Origin: JAZNOQ01 sp045589215
Lineage (GTDB): Bacteria; Bacillota; Clostridia; Oscillospirales; CAG-272
DNA length: 6,357 bases
Reading direction: 5' to 3'
Assembly: GCA_045589215.1 (NCBI GenBank)
Contig: JAZNOQ010000072.1
Location: 1-6,357 of the forward strand
Both the position numbers and the translations under genes were made by a program. Under the pieces are notes generated by a model, which searched no databases, had not been told where the DNA came from, and saw only the letters and a list, made by a program, of their open reading frames with translations. Below, piece after piece: positions 1-6,258 of the stretch. Each line of letters opens with the position of its first letter. Position 1 is the stretch's first letter.

Positions 1-1
1 G

Positions 2-352
2 GTGCTTCGCGGAGAGGGTGTCCATGCGCGCGAGGCGGTGACGCATTACACGGTAACGGAGGAATTTTCCGTAGACGGAGAAAAATTCTCCCTTGTGCGG
101 TGCGCACTCGAAACGGGCAGAACGCATCAGATCCGCGTACATATGGCATCGATCGGGCATCCGCTTCTCGGAGATCCCGTCTACGGTGGCGCGAAAACGC
201 GCTTCGAAGCGCGGCATCCGAAGCTTTTTGCGGGACAGATGCTCCACGCGGGGGAGCTTTCCTTCGTGCATCCCCGCACGGGGAAGGAAATGACCGTTAC
301 GGCACCCCTTCCCGAAAACTTTGAGCGCGCGCTCACGATTTTGAGACAGTAA
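2..352 (+). CDS. RluA-family 23S rRNA/tRNA pseudouridine synthase, C-terminal part (5' end outside window)
   Basis: This is the C-terminal ~116 residues of a pseudouridine synthase, which isomerises uridine to pseudouridine in rRNA or tRNA. The most telling stretch is ETGRTHQIRVHMASIGHPLL followed by GDPVYG, the conserved RluA-family block that lines the active site and contacts RNA. The catalytic aspartate motif (HRLDxxTSG) lies upstream of that block in the family and so is outside the window. The frame is open from the first base. The GTG at position 2 is almost certainly an internal codon, so this is a truncation by the window edge and not a broken gene. The C-terminus ends normally with TAA at 350-352. 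The fragment cannot distinguish RluA, RluC, RluD or a Firmicutes-specific paralogue. The next gene begins 23 nt downstream on the same strand, suggesting co-transcription. Confidence 0.93.
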   Translation: MLRGEGVHAREAVTHYTVTEEFSVDGEKFSLVRCALETGRTHQIRVHMASIGHPLLGDPVYGGAKTRFEARHPKLFAGQMLHAGELSFVHPRTGKEMTVTAPLPENFERALTILRQ

Positions 353-375
353 ACCGTGTCAGAGAGGAGACTGTG

Positions 376-1212
376 ATGGGAAAATTTGACGGTGTTATGA
401 TCTTTTCCGACATTGACGGAACCTTCATTGATGACGAACGAAACACGGTGCCGCGTAACTTAGAGGCAGTCCGCAGATTTACTGCGGAGGGAGGAACCTT
501 CGCGTTTGCAACGGGACGTATGGAGCGGAATACGCCGAAGGCAGTTCCCGACATCACGGAGCTGACGAATTTTCCCACGATCCTCAGTAACGGCGCGAAC
601 ATATATGATTTTCGCGCGGATAAAAGCCTGTGCGACATCTTTATGGTTCCGGATACGGTCAAGCCTATCGTCGATTTCGTTACGGAAAGCTATAATCCCG
701 AGATCGGGATCCGCGTCACCGTCCCGGGCGGCTTCCTTTATCCCTACGATCATCCTCTCATCGAGCGCGATAAGTCCCTTAATCCAACCATAATGTATAA
801 AAAAGATTCTTCGAGGTGGGATCTTTCGCGTATTTTTAAGATCGTGTTCCGAGCGGAAAGAGAGAGCCTCTTGCGCCTGCAAAAGGAGCTGCTCCCGCGC
901 TTTTCGGAGATCGTTGACATCATTCTTTCGGAAGAGAAGATCCTCGAGATCCAGAAAAAGGGTGTCAATAAGGGAACGGCGGTCGAGCTGATCCGAAGGG
1001 AGCTCGCAAAGCGGGGAACCCCCAAAAGGATCGTTTGCATCGGTGACTATGAGAACGATATCGAGATGCTCGAATTTGCAGACCTCGCGGCGTGCCCGTC
1101 AAATGCACTCGACTCGGTCAAAAAGGTTGCCGACGTCGTTCTGTGCAGCTGTAACAATGGCGCGGTCGCCGACCTGATCGAATATCTCGAAAAGCACCCG
1201 CTCACTGCATAA
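376..1212 (+). CDS. Cof-type HAD-IIB family hydrolase (sugar-phosphate or cofactor phosphatase)
   Basis: A 278-residue haloacid dehalogenase-superfamily phosphatase, a normal length for the Cof/HAD-IIB group. These are soluble Mg2+-dependent enzymes that dephosphorylate sugar phosphates, FMN or other small phosphates; the substrate cannot be read from sequence. Motif I is SDIDGT with nucleophile Asp12 and general acid Asp14. Motif II is FATGR with Thr46. Motif III is Lys199 in KKGVNKG. Motif IV is GDYENDIEM (residues 223-231), supplying the Mg2+ ligands. The region between motifs II and III (about residues 85-190) is the C2-type cap. A GTG at 373 would add one residue, but ATG at 376 is preferred because GGAGA at 366-370 lies 5 nt upstream of it and only 2 nt from the GTG. 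The gene follows the pseudouridine synthase closely. No clear terminator hairpin is seen after it. Residue 225 is Tyr where many relatives have Gly, a tolerated position. Confidence 0.93.
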   Translation: MGKFDGVMIFSDIDGTFIDDERNTVPRNLEAVRRFTAEGGTFAFATGRMERNTPKAVPDITELTNFPTILSNGANIYDFRADKSLCDIFMVPDTVKPIVDFVTESYNPEIGIRVTVPGGFLYPYDHPLIERDKSLNPTIMYKKDSSRWDLSRIFKIVFRAERESLLRLQKELLPRFSEIVDIILSEEKILEIQKKGVNKGTAVELIRRELAKRGTPKRIVCIGDYENDIEMLEFADLAACPSNALDSVKKVADVVLCSCNNGAVADLIEYLEKHPLTA

Positions 1213-1258
1213 TATTCGGAAATTTGTGATGAAAGCAACGAAAAAACGCAAAATGTCC

Positions 1259-1287
1259 TTGACTTTTCGGATGCAGTGATGTATAAT
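1259..1287 (+). promoter_or_regulatory. Sigma-A type promoter for the amino acid ABC transporter operon
   Basis: A -35 box TTGACT (1259-1264) and a consensus -10 box TATAAT (1282-1287) are separated by exactly 17 nt, the optimal spacing for the housekeeping sigma factor. Transcription would start near 1294 and give a 5' leader of about 50 nt before the binding-protein ATG at 1347. There is no TG immediately before the -10, and none is needed with boxes this good. The leader is too short for a T-box or a typical amino-acid riboswitch, and I see no clear operator palindrome in it. Control by a repressor such as CodY is therefore neither shown nor excluded. Confidence 0.82.
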
Positions 1288-1346
1288 AATTCAAAGCGGT
1301 GTGAAAATCCCGCAAAAATTTAAGACAGAAATAAGGAGTTACAGTT

Positions 1347-2213
1347 ATGAAGAAGATTCTTTCCCTGGTGCTCGTATGCATGATGCTCGTGTGCAGTGTG
1401 GCTGCCCTTGCTTCTTGCGGAAACGATGAGATCATCGTACAGACCAACGCATTCTTTGCCCCCTTCGAATATTATGAGGGAACCGAGATCAAGGGCGTTG
1501 ACGTTGAGATCATGAATATGGTCGGCGAAAAGCTTGGCAAAAAGATCAAGTTTGAGAACGTTGAATTTTCTGCGATCATCGATAACGTAAAGGACGGAAA
1601 GGTCTGCGATGCAGGCGCTGCCGGTATCACGATCACCGATGAGAGAAAGGACAAGGTCGATTTCTCGACACCTTACTATACCTCGGTTCAGTACGTCATT
1701 TTCAAGGCGGATGATGCAACTGTTGCAACTAAGACCGTGAACGGTGTTGAGTACATCGTTTGGGAAGCACTTGCAGGCAAGAAGATCGGTACGCAGACCG
1801 ATACGACCGGTTGGATCTACACCGACGGTGAGATCAATGCAACGGCAGATAACGATTACGGCTATGACGGTGTTCTTTACGGAACCGAGACCGAGCTTAA
1901 GAACTACGACAATGCACAGCTCGCGGCAGATGCGATCACCGCAAATGCAATCGACGTTGTAATCATCGACGAGCTTCCCGCTCAGTACATCGTCAGCAAG
2001 AATTCGGGCTTCAAGTGCCTGCCTCTCTACTACTCGGGTGAGACCGATGCCGAGGATGCTCCCGTCGAAGAGCAGTACGCGATCTGTGTGACCAAGGGCA
2101 ACGAGGAGCTGCTCGAAGCGATCAACGAGGTGCTCGAGGAGCTTATGGTGGTCGGCGAAAGCGGCAAGACGAAAATTGAAGAGATGGTTATGGCCCATAT
2201 GGGTATGGAATAA
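1347..2213 (+). CDS. Polar amino acid ABC transporter, substrate-binding lipoprotein (SBP_bac_3 family)
   Basis: A 288-residue extracytoplasmic binding protein anchored as a lipoprotein, which captures an amino acid and delivers it to the permease encoded next. Residues 1-23 form a type II signal peptide: basic MKK, a hydrophobic core, then lipobox LASC with the lipidated Cys24. The first lobe carries the family block GITITDERKDKVDFSTPYY (about 93-111), where Arg100 corresponds to the arginine that binds the ligand alpha-carboxylate. The hinge and second lobe include GKKIGTQTDTTGW (about 144-156) and VVIIDELPAQY, whose Asp208 corresponds to the residue that binds the ligand amino group. Between these lies a slightly long, acidic, Asn/Tyr/Gly-rich stretch (about 157-182). 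AAGGAG at 1333-1338 sits 8 nt before the ATG. The gene is first in the operon, behind a strong promoter and before an intercistronic hairpin. Which amino acid is bound cannot be assigned. Confidence 0.95.
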   Translation: MKKILSLVLVCMMLVCSVAALASCGNDEIIVQTNAFFAPFEYYEGTEIKGVDVEIMNMVGEKLGKKIKFENVEFSAIIDNVKDGKVCDAGAAGITITDERKDKVDFSTPYYTSVQYVIFKADDATVATKTVNGVEYIVWEALAGKKIGTQTDTTGWIYTDGEINATADNDYGYDGVLYGTETELKNYDNAQLAADAITANAIDVVIIDELPAQYIVSKNSGFKCLPLYYSGETDAEDAPVEEQYAICVTKGNEELLEAINEVLEELMVVGESGKTKIEEMVMAHMGME

Positions 2214-2232
2214 TAACCGAATACCGATCAAT

Positions 2233-2257
2233 GGGGCTGAGTCATTGACTCAGCCCC
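2233..2257 (+). promoter_or_regulatory. Strong intercistronic hairpin between binding-protein and permease genes
   Basis: GGGGCTGAGTCA (2233-2244) and TGACTCAGCCCC (2246-2257) are perfect inverted repeats. They can form an 11-bp GC-rich stem with a 3-nt ATT loop. The bases after the stem are TGTATTAACG, so there is no real U-tract and this is not a textbook intrinsic terminator. It starts 19 nt after the binding-protein stop and ends 22 nt before the permease start. By analogy with other ABC importer operons, such a hairpin would protect the binding-protein mRNA from 3' decay or act as a leaky terminator, so that more binding protein than permease is made. That role is inferred. Confidence 0.75.
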
Positions 2258-2279
2258 TGTATTAACGTAGGAAGAAAGT

Positions 2280-2972
2280 ATGGATTTTATAAAAAAGATA
2301 ATCGAGCTTTTCACCACGGAAAAGTATATGGAAAGCATATGGGAAGGACTGAAGACCACCCTCATCATCTCGGTCCTTGCGGCATTGCTCGGACTTGTAC
2401 TCGGAGCGGTGCTTGCAATCATTTCCATTGCGAAGGATTCGAAATGGATGAAGGTTCCGAAGCTGATCGCTAAGGTCTATATTACCGTCATTCGCGGAAC
2501 ACCGATGGCACTTCAGCTTTTTATTATGGCATACGTGGTATTCGCGATCCGCGGCTTTCCGCAGGTTGTTACCGCAACGATCGCCTTCGGATTGAATTCG
2601 AGTGCATACGTTGCGGAGAACATCCGCGCGGGCATTCTGTCTGTGGATATCGGGCAGACCGAGGCGGGAAGAGCCCTCGGACTTACGAGCGGTATTACGA
2701 TGCGGAAGATCGTGATCCCACAGGCAATCAAAAACGTGATCCCTGCGATCGGTAATGAGCTGATCGCTTTGATCAAGGAAACCTCGATCGTCAGCATGAT
2801 CGGAATGTACGATCTGACGATGGCGGCAAAGATCATCGGCAGCGGCAATAATATGGCGAGCTATATTGTACCGATGACGGTCGTCGCGCTCTTTTATCTC
2901 GCCATCGTGTACCTGCTGACGTTTGGCATCAAAATGATCGAAAAGAGGCTGAGAGCAAGTGATAAGCGTTAA
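2280..2972 (+). CDS. Polar amino acid ABC transporter permease (HisM/GlnP-type)
   Basis: A 230-residue integral membrane protein that would form the transmembrane channel of the importer, probably as a homodimer because only one permease gene is present. It has an amphipathic N-terminus and about five hydrophobic segments: roughly 26-50, 66-90, 95-112, 150-175 and 190-218. The family-typical YITVIRGTPMALQLF lies at 67-81. The EAA loop EAGRALG...IVIPQA (128-149), which docks onto the ATPase, is well preserved. Length and layout match the family. AGGA at 2269-2272, 7 nt before the ATG, serves as ribosome binding site. The 3' end overlaps the ATPase start by 14 nt, consistent with coupled translation. 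The upstream hairpin probably separates its expression level from that of the binding protein. Confidence 0.95.
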   Translation: MDFIKKIIELFTTEKYMESIWEGLKTTLIISVLAALLGLVLGAVLAIISIAKDSKWMKVPKLIAKVYITVIRGTPMALQLFIMAYVVFAIRGFPQVVTATIAFGLNSSAYVAENIRAGILSVDIGQTEAGRALGLTSGITMRKIVIPQAIKNVIPAIGNELIALIKETSIVSMIGMYDLTMAAKIIGSGNNMASYIVPMTVVALFYLAIVYLLTFGIKMIEKRLRASDKR

Positions 2973-3852
2973 TAATATCTATAAGGATTTCGGAAGCCTT
3001 CGCGTTCTGAATGCGGTTTCCTGTGAGATCAAGGATGGAGAAAAGGTCGCGATCATTGGACCTTCGGGAAGCGGAAAGAGTACGCTTCTGAGATGTATGA
3101 ATCTGCTTGAGCAACCGACCTACGGCGAAATCTGGCTCGGAGATAAGCTCCTGACCGATGCCGATCCCTATTTGCATACAAATGTGATCCGTGCATCCAA
3201 GACCTATGAGGGCTTGATGCGGGAGGGGAATGATGACACTGCCGTGATCGAACGCATCAAAAGGGAGGACCTCCTGAAGAAGCACGAGGGTGCGGCATAT
3301 AAGGCGGCACTGAAGGAAGTAGAGACCGAGAACCGCGTGGACGTCAACGTCGCACGCCGCGAGATGGGTATGGTCTTCCAGCACTTCAATCTGTTTAATA
3401 ATATGACGGTGCTTCAGAATATGACGCTTGCACCCGTTGAGCTCAAGATCAAGACTCGTGAAGAGGCGGAGGAGACCGCTATGGCTCTTTTGCGCCGCAT
3501 CGGACTTGAGGATAAGGCAAACGTCTATCCCGCAACTCTTTCGGGCGGTCAGAAGCAGAGAATTGCGATCGTCCGCGCACTTTGTATGAACCCGAAGGTG
3601 ATGCTGTTTGACGAGCCGACTTCAGCGCTTGACCCCGAAATGGTAGGAGAGGTGCTTGATCTCATTAAGGAGCTTGCAGATGACGGTATGACAATGGTCA
3701 TCGTAACGCACGAAATGGGCTTTGCCCGTGAGGTCGCAGACCGAGTGCTCTTTATGGACGGCGGAAAGATCGTCGAAGATGCTCCCCCGAAGGAGCTGTT
3801 CGAAAATCCGAAGAGCGAACGCCTCCGTTCCTTCCTTGCTAAGGTTCTGTGA
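2959..3852 (+). CDS. Polar amino acid ABC transporter ATP-binding protein with a ~60-residue insertion
   Basis: A 297-residue GlnQ/HisP-like ATPase that powers the importer from the cytoplasmic face. All nucleotide-binding motifs are intact: Walker A GPSGSGKS (34-41), Q-loop Gln141 in MGMVFQHFNLF, signature LSGGQ (194-198), Walker B VMLFDE (214-219), D-loop SALD (222-225) and switch His251. The protein is ~55-60 residues longer than the usual ~240 because a charged, predicted-helical segment (about 66-132, nt ~3154-3354) lies between the beta-strand after Walker A and the Q-loop. The rest aligns without gaps, so this is an in-frame insertion and not a frameshift. Start is GTG at 2959, inside the permease 3' end, with AGAGG at 2944-2948 upstream. 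A GTG start fits because the next residues (ISVNNIYKDFG) match the normal family N-terminus. Similar long versions exist, to my recollection, in other gut Clostridia, but I could not search. Confidence 0.94.
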   Translation: MISVNNIYKDFGSLRVLNAVSCEIKDGEKVAIIGPSGSGKSTLLRCMNLLEQPTYGEIWLGDKLLTDADPYLHTNVIRASKTYEGLMREGNDDTAVIERIKREDLLKKHEGAAYKAALKEVETENRVDVNVARREMGMVFQHFNLFNNMTVLQNMTLAPVELKIKTREEAEETAMALLRRIGLEDKANVYPATLSGGQKQRIAIVRALCMNPKVMLFDEPTSALDPEMVGEVLDLIKELADDGMTMVIVTHEMGFAREVADRVLFMDGGKIVEDAPPKELFENPKSERLRSFLAKVL

Positions 3853-3926
3853 CGCTGAAAAAGAAAATTTCTGCCCGTAATCCTGCTTAATATCAGTTTG
3901 AACAGAACGGCTTAGGAGCGTGAATT

Positions 3927-4283
3927 ATGATTAAATTTATCTGCTACCCCAAATGTACTACCTGCCAAAAGGCAAAAAAGTGGCTCGATGATAACAAAAT
4001 TGAATATGAGCTCAGAGATATCAAGCTTGACAATCCTACGATCGACGAGCTGACGGAATGGCATCGAAAAAGCGGTCTGCCACTGAGAAAGCTTTTTAAT
4101 ACAAGCGGCCTGCTTTATAAATCCCTTGATCTGAAAAGCAAGCTTCCGACGATGACTGACGACGAGATGCTGAAGCTTCTCGCAACCGACGGTATGCTCG
4201 TAAAGCGTCCGTTGCTGATATGTGATGATTTCGTTCTCGTTGGTTTTAAGGAAACCGAGTGGGGCGAGAAAATAACAAAATAA
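3927..4283 (+). CDS. ArsC/Spx superfamily thioredoxin-fold protein (arsenate reductase-like)
   Basis: A complete 118-residue protein of the ArsC/Spx/MgsR superfamily. Members are either glutathione- or thiol-linked reductases or RNA polymerase-binding redox regulators (Spx). The N-terminal beta-alpha unit carries a Cys10-Thr-Thr-Cys13 redox pair followed by a helix. The conserved late block VKRPLLI (92-98) contains the Arg-Pro-Leu typical of the superfamily. Length fits both ArsC-like and Spx-like subgroups, and the sequence does not decide between them. There is no arsenic-resistance gene (arsB, acr3, arsR) nearby, so the bare name arsenate reductase should be used with caution. AGGAG at 3914-3918, 8 nt before the ATG, is a good ribosome binding site. 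The 74-nt gap after the ATPase holds no terminator and only a poor TAATAT -10-like box, so read-through from the transporter is possible. Codon choice is more A/T-rich (AAA, ATT) than in the transporter genes. Confidence 0.88.
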   Translation: MIKFICYPKCTTCQKAKKWLDDNKIEYELRDIKLDNPTIDELTEWHRKSGLPLRKLFNTSGLLYKSLDLKSKLPTMTDDEMLKLLATDGMLVKRPLLICDDFVLVGFKETEWGEKITK

Positions 4284-5065
4284 TTTGTCGTATATATTCA
4301 AAAATCTCAAAAGCTATTGACGTTACCGCAAAAGGCGGTGCATACGGTGCGGGTATCGGATCGGGCTATGACACTCATTGTCAAGCTAAGCAGCCCATGT
4401 GTACGATTAACATCACTGATTCCGTAATTAACGCTACGGGCGGACGGTATGCGGCAGGCGTTGGTACAGGTTATCACAATGCGGCTTTGAACGGTGAAAT
4501 AAAGAATAGTACCGTAACCGCAAAATCGGGTGAAAAGTTCTATAAAGATGCTTATACCTCCGCAATGGATATTGGCTTCGGCGTTGTAGACCCCACTCGC
4601 GAGGGACAGCAGACCGACAGTAAGATCATTTACAACGGCACTGAAATAGGTATTCCTGCTCCGGGAAAGGTTTCCTCCGTTTCTTCTGTTGAAAAACTGA
4701 GAGCGGCTTTGGAAGAGGGCATTCCGAATATTTATCTTGAGTCTAATGTTCAAACGGATACTGCTTTGGTTGTTTCCTCTAATACCGTCATAAACGGTAA
4801 CGGCTACACCATCAGCCGTTCTGCCGGATATACGGGAACGCTTATGAACGTTGCGAGCGATGCAACCGTTACGGTAGAGAATGCAATTCTTGACGGTAGC
4901 GGCGCAACCGCAACGGGTAATCTTATCACTGCGGGTTCAAATTCCGGCATAGTTCTCAATGAAGGTGCAGTGTTGCAGAACAATAACGGGGCTCACGCAA
5001 TAAGCCTCGGTACTCGTATTGACGCAACACTGACCATCAGAAATAATCAACAACAGCTCGGATAG
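4284..5065 (+). pseudogene. Internal fragment of a right-handed beta-helix surface protein, 5' part (no start codon, ends in frameshift)
   Basis: Directly after the ArsC-like stop the frame beginning at codon positions such as 4286 reads as a repetitive surface-protein interior. It has Gly-rich turns (GGAYGAGIGSG, GGRYAAGVGTG) separated by short Thr/Val/Asn strands (INITDSVINATGG). A pectate-lyase-like beta-helix section follows (VINGNGYTISRSAGYTG, TVTVENAILDGSG). Such proteins are usually large, secreted and wall-attached. Here there is no plausible start, ribosome binding site or signal peptide. The only in-frame ATG (4259) lies inside the preceding gene and would give an unrelated N-terminus. 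The homologous feel begins only about 25 nt after the ArsC-like stop, suggesting a deletion or insertion junction there. The frame hits TAG at 5063-5065, but the protein pattern continues in another frame (next entry). I infer a decayed remnant; function cannot be assigned beyond the fold. Confidence 0.7.
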
Positions 5066-5573
5066 CGGCGCCATCTGGGGTGGCGGTAACATAACGATGA
5101 ACGCAGGTAAGATCAGTAATAACTATTCTACCGGTATTGGCGGTGCGATCCGACTGACCGATCATACCTCTATGACGATCACGGGTGGTAAGATCAGCGG
5201 TAATACGCAAAGCGGTGATTCGAACGCCTTCAATACGTGGAACAATACCATCAGCATCACTCCGGGTGAGCTTGAGGATAATATGTCCTATGTTGGCGGT
5301 CTTTCCTTAACGATCGGTGAGGCTGAGATCGACGGCGTGATTGCGTACGATCTTTCTACCAATCACAATACCGCATATCTTGCGGCCAAGTTTAACAGCT
5401 TTAAGTTTACCGTAGATGAAACGAATGAAAACTTTGCTTACTTCAATAATTTCAAGCCCGATGAAGGCTATGTTTATGTCGATGGCGATGAAGAAAAGCT
5501 GATTTGCATGAACGAGGGTTACGAAACCTATTGGGATGAAACAAGTCGTACCTTTAAGCTTCAGGCAAAATAA
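5049..5573 (+). pseudogene. Same beta-helix surface protein, 3' part after an apparent +1 frameshift
   Basis: In the frame beginning AAC AAC AGC at 5049 the beta-helix pattern resumes without a break. It reads NNSSDSGAIWGGGNITMN, then AGKISNNYSTGIGGAI and MTITGGKISGNTQ, the repeats common in polymorphic right-handed beta-helix proteins. The ATG at 5097 sits in the middle of a repeat and has no convincing ribosome binding site, so it is not a credible start. Removing the single C at 5048 joins the two halves as ...LTIRNN-NNSSDSG..., so a one-base insertion (or a sequencing error) explains the break. The C-terminal ~90 residues lose the repeat pattern and end at TAA 5571-5573. I see no LPXTG sorting signal or transmembrane tail, so either anchoring was by an N-terminal part now lost or the end was exchanged. 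Confidence 0.68.
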
Positions 5574-5589
5574 TTACTTAAAATCCGAC

Positions 5590-5612
5590 CTGACTCTGCT
5601 TGTGGGAGTCAG
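5590..5612 (+). other. Weak hairpin (7-bp stem) downstream of the beta-helix remnant
   Basis: CTGACTC (5590-5596) and GAGTCAG (5606-5612) can pair around a 9-nt loop. No U-tract follows. It lies 17 nt after the stop of the beta-helix remnant and 18 nt before the stronger palindrome. It may be an accessory 3' structure or chance. Confidence 0.35.
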
Positions 5613-5630
5613 ACGGCAATCAAATGACAG

Positions 5631-5665
5631 AATCGGTGAGCAAATTTTGCTCACCGATTTGCTTT
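5631..5665 (+). terminator. Palindromic hairpin, probable intrinsic terminator (plus strand)
   Basis: AATCGGTGAGCAAA (5631-5644) and TTTGCTCACCGATT (5646-5659) are perfect inverted repeats with a single T between them. In RNA this gives an 11-bp stem (AATCGGTGAGC with GCTCACCGATT) and a short A/U loop. TGCTTT follows on the plus strand, a modest U-tract. It ends transcription of the beta-helix remnant about 60 nt after its stop. The near-continuous symmetry would also suit a dyad binding site. The stretch from 5574 to 5787 otherwise holds one weak hairpin, a frame-0 open stretch of unknown origin, and no recognised gene. Confidence 0.68.
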
Positions 5666-5787
5666 ACATATCGGTGATGTTCAAAATTTGACACGCAGGA
5701 ATCAAAGAGTAAGGAAACTTGAAAAGCGACTGATTTTATGGTATATACAACTGAAAGCACTCATTCGCGAGTGCAAGGAAGACTTGG

Positions 5788-6210
5788 ATGTTCTTCTTTC
5801 TGTCGGTGATAAAAGAAAAATGGGCTGAAGCAAACGATGGTTTAATGGCGATTTTTCCGAGTTTGCTACATACAAGGCTCGGTGTGAGTGCAGACTCTGC
5901 CGAAGCACAGGCACTTGTACGCGAAAAGATCGATAGCCTTGCGGAGAAGCGTCAAACCAAAGAGAACTTTGTCAAGGCGGTACGGAGCTTTATGGAGGTG
6001 AAAACTCTAAATCCTGTGATTCTTCGGGAACTGATTGAAAAGATCGAAGTCTATCAGATAGAGGGAACGGAAAAGAACCGTACACAGCGCGTGGTCATCC
6101 ATTACCGTTTTGTAGGTTGTTTGCAAATCCCCGAATGGCACAGAAAGCGTAAGGTCACTCTTGAGAGCAGACACGGCGTAGCGGTCAACTATCTGCCCAC
6201 CACGGCATAA
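5788..6210 (+). pseudogene. Chimeric remnant: TipAS-like fragment joined to the C-terminal DUF4368 end of a large serine recombinase
   Basis: The ORF encodes 140 residues and appears to be two unrelated pieces. Residues about 10-44 (KEKWAEANDGLM... and SADSAEAQALV) resemble the TipAS domain that follows the DNA-binding domain of some MerR-family regulators. From about residue 45 the sequence resembles the tail of Tn4451/TnpX-type large serine recombinases. That tail includes a helical linker, FVKAVRSFMEVKTLNPVILRELIEKIEVY and RTQRVVIHYRFVG, the DUF4368 pattern. The catalytic serine domain and zinc-ribbon region are absent, so no recombinase activity is possible. The first nine residues do not match TipAS, and there is no good ribosome binding site before the ATG. 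Seamless in-frame joining could mean a recombination scar or an assembly artefact. The DUF4368 assignment is firmer than the TipAS one. Confidence 0.68.
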
Positions 6211-6211
6211 C

Positions 6212-6239
6212 AAAAGAAAAAAGAGCAGAAATCCTGCTC
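6212..6239 (-). terminator. Minus-strand intrinsic terminator (distal of two)
   Basis: On the minus strand GAGCAG and CTGCTC pair around a 5-nt loop (plus-strand arms 6223-6228 and 6234-6239). The minus strand then runs into six T (complement of A6217-6222) and a further T-rich stretch. This orientation stops transcription entering from the right edge. On the plus strand no U-tract follows the stem, so it is at best a weak terminator for the recombinase remnant, which ends only 12 nt before the stem. Confidence 0.7.
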
Positions 6240-6258
6240 CAAACAACGAAATATAGGC

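Noticed and set aside
1320..2231. 303-residue open frame on the minus strand opposite the binding-protein gene
   Set aside because: It mirrors a gene with a clear signal peptide, family motifs, promoter and RBS on the plus strand. The reverse frame has no recognisable domain and is explained by codon bias.
2929..3384. 151-residue minus-strand open frame across the permease-ATPase junction
   Set aside because: It overlaps the ATPase, including its Walker A coding region, and shows no family motif, so it is a shadow of the sense genes.
3866..3893. Possible promoter before the ArsC-like gene (TAATAT at 3888-3893)
   Set aside because: No acceptable -35 box lies 16-18 nt upstream (AAATTT or AATTTC), so it is too weak to report as a feature.
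5097..5573. Treating the ATG at 5097 as the start of an independent 158-residue gene
   Set aside because: The ATG lies within a beta-helix repeat that continues upstream in the same frame to about 5049 and joins the preceding fragment, so it is the tail of a broken gene.
5688..5716. Perfect -35 hexamer TTGACA at 5688-5693
   Set aside because: The positions 16-18 nt downstream read TAAGGA, AAGGAA or AGGAAA, not a -10 box, so it is probably chance.
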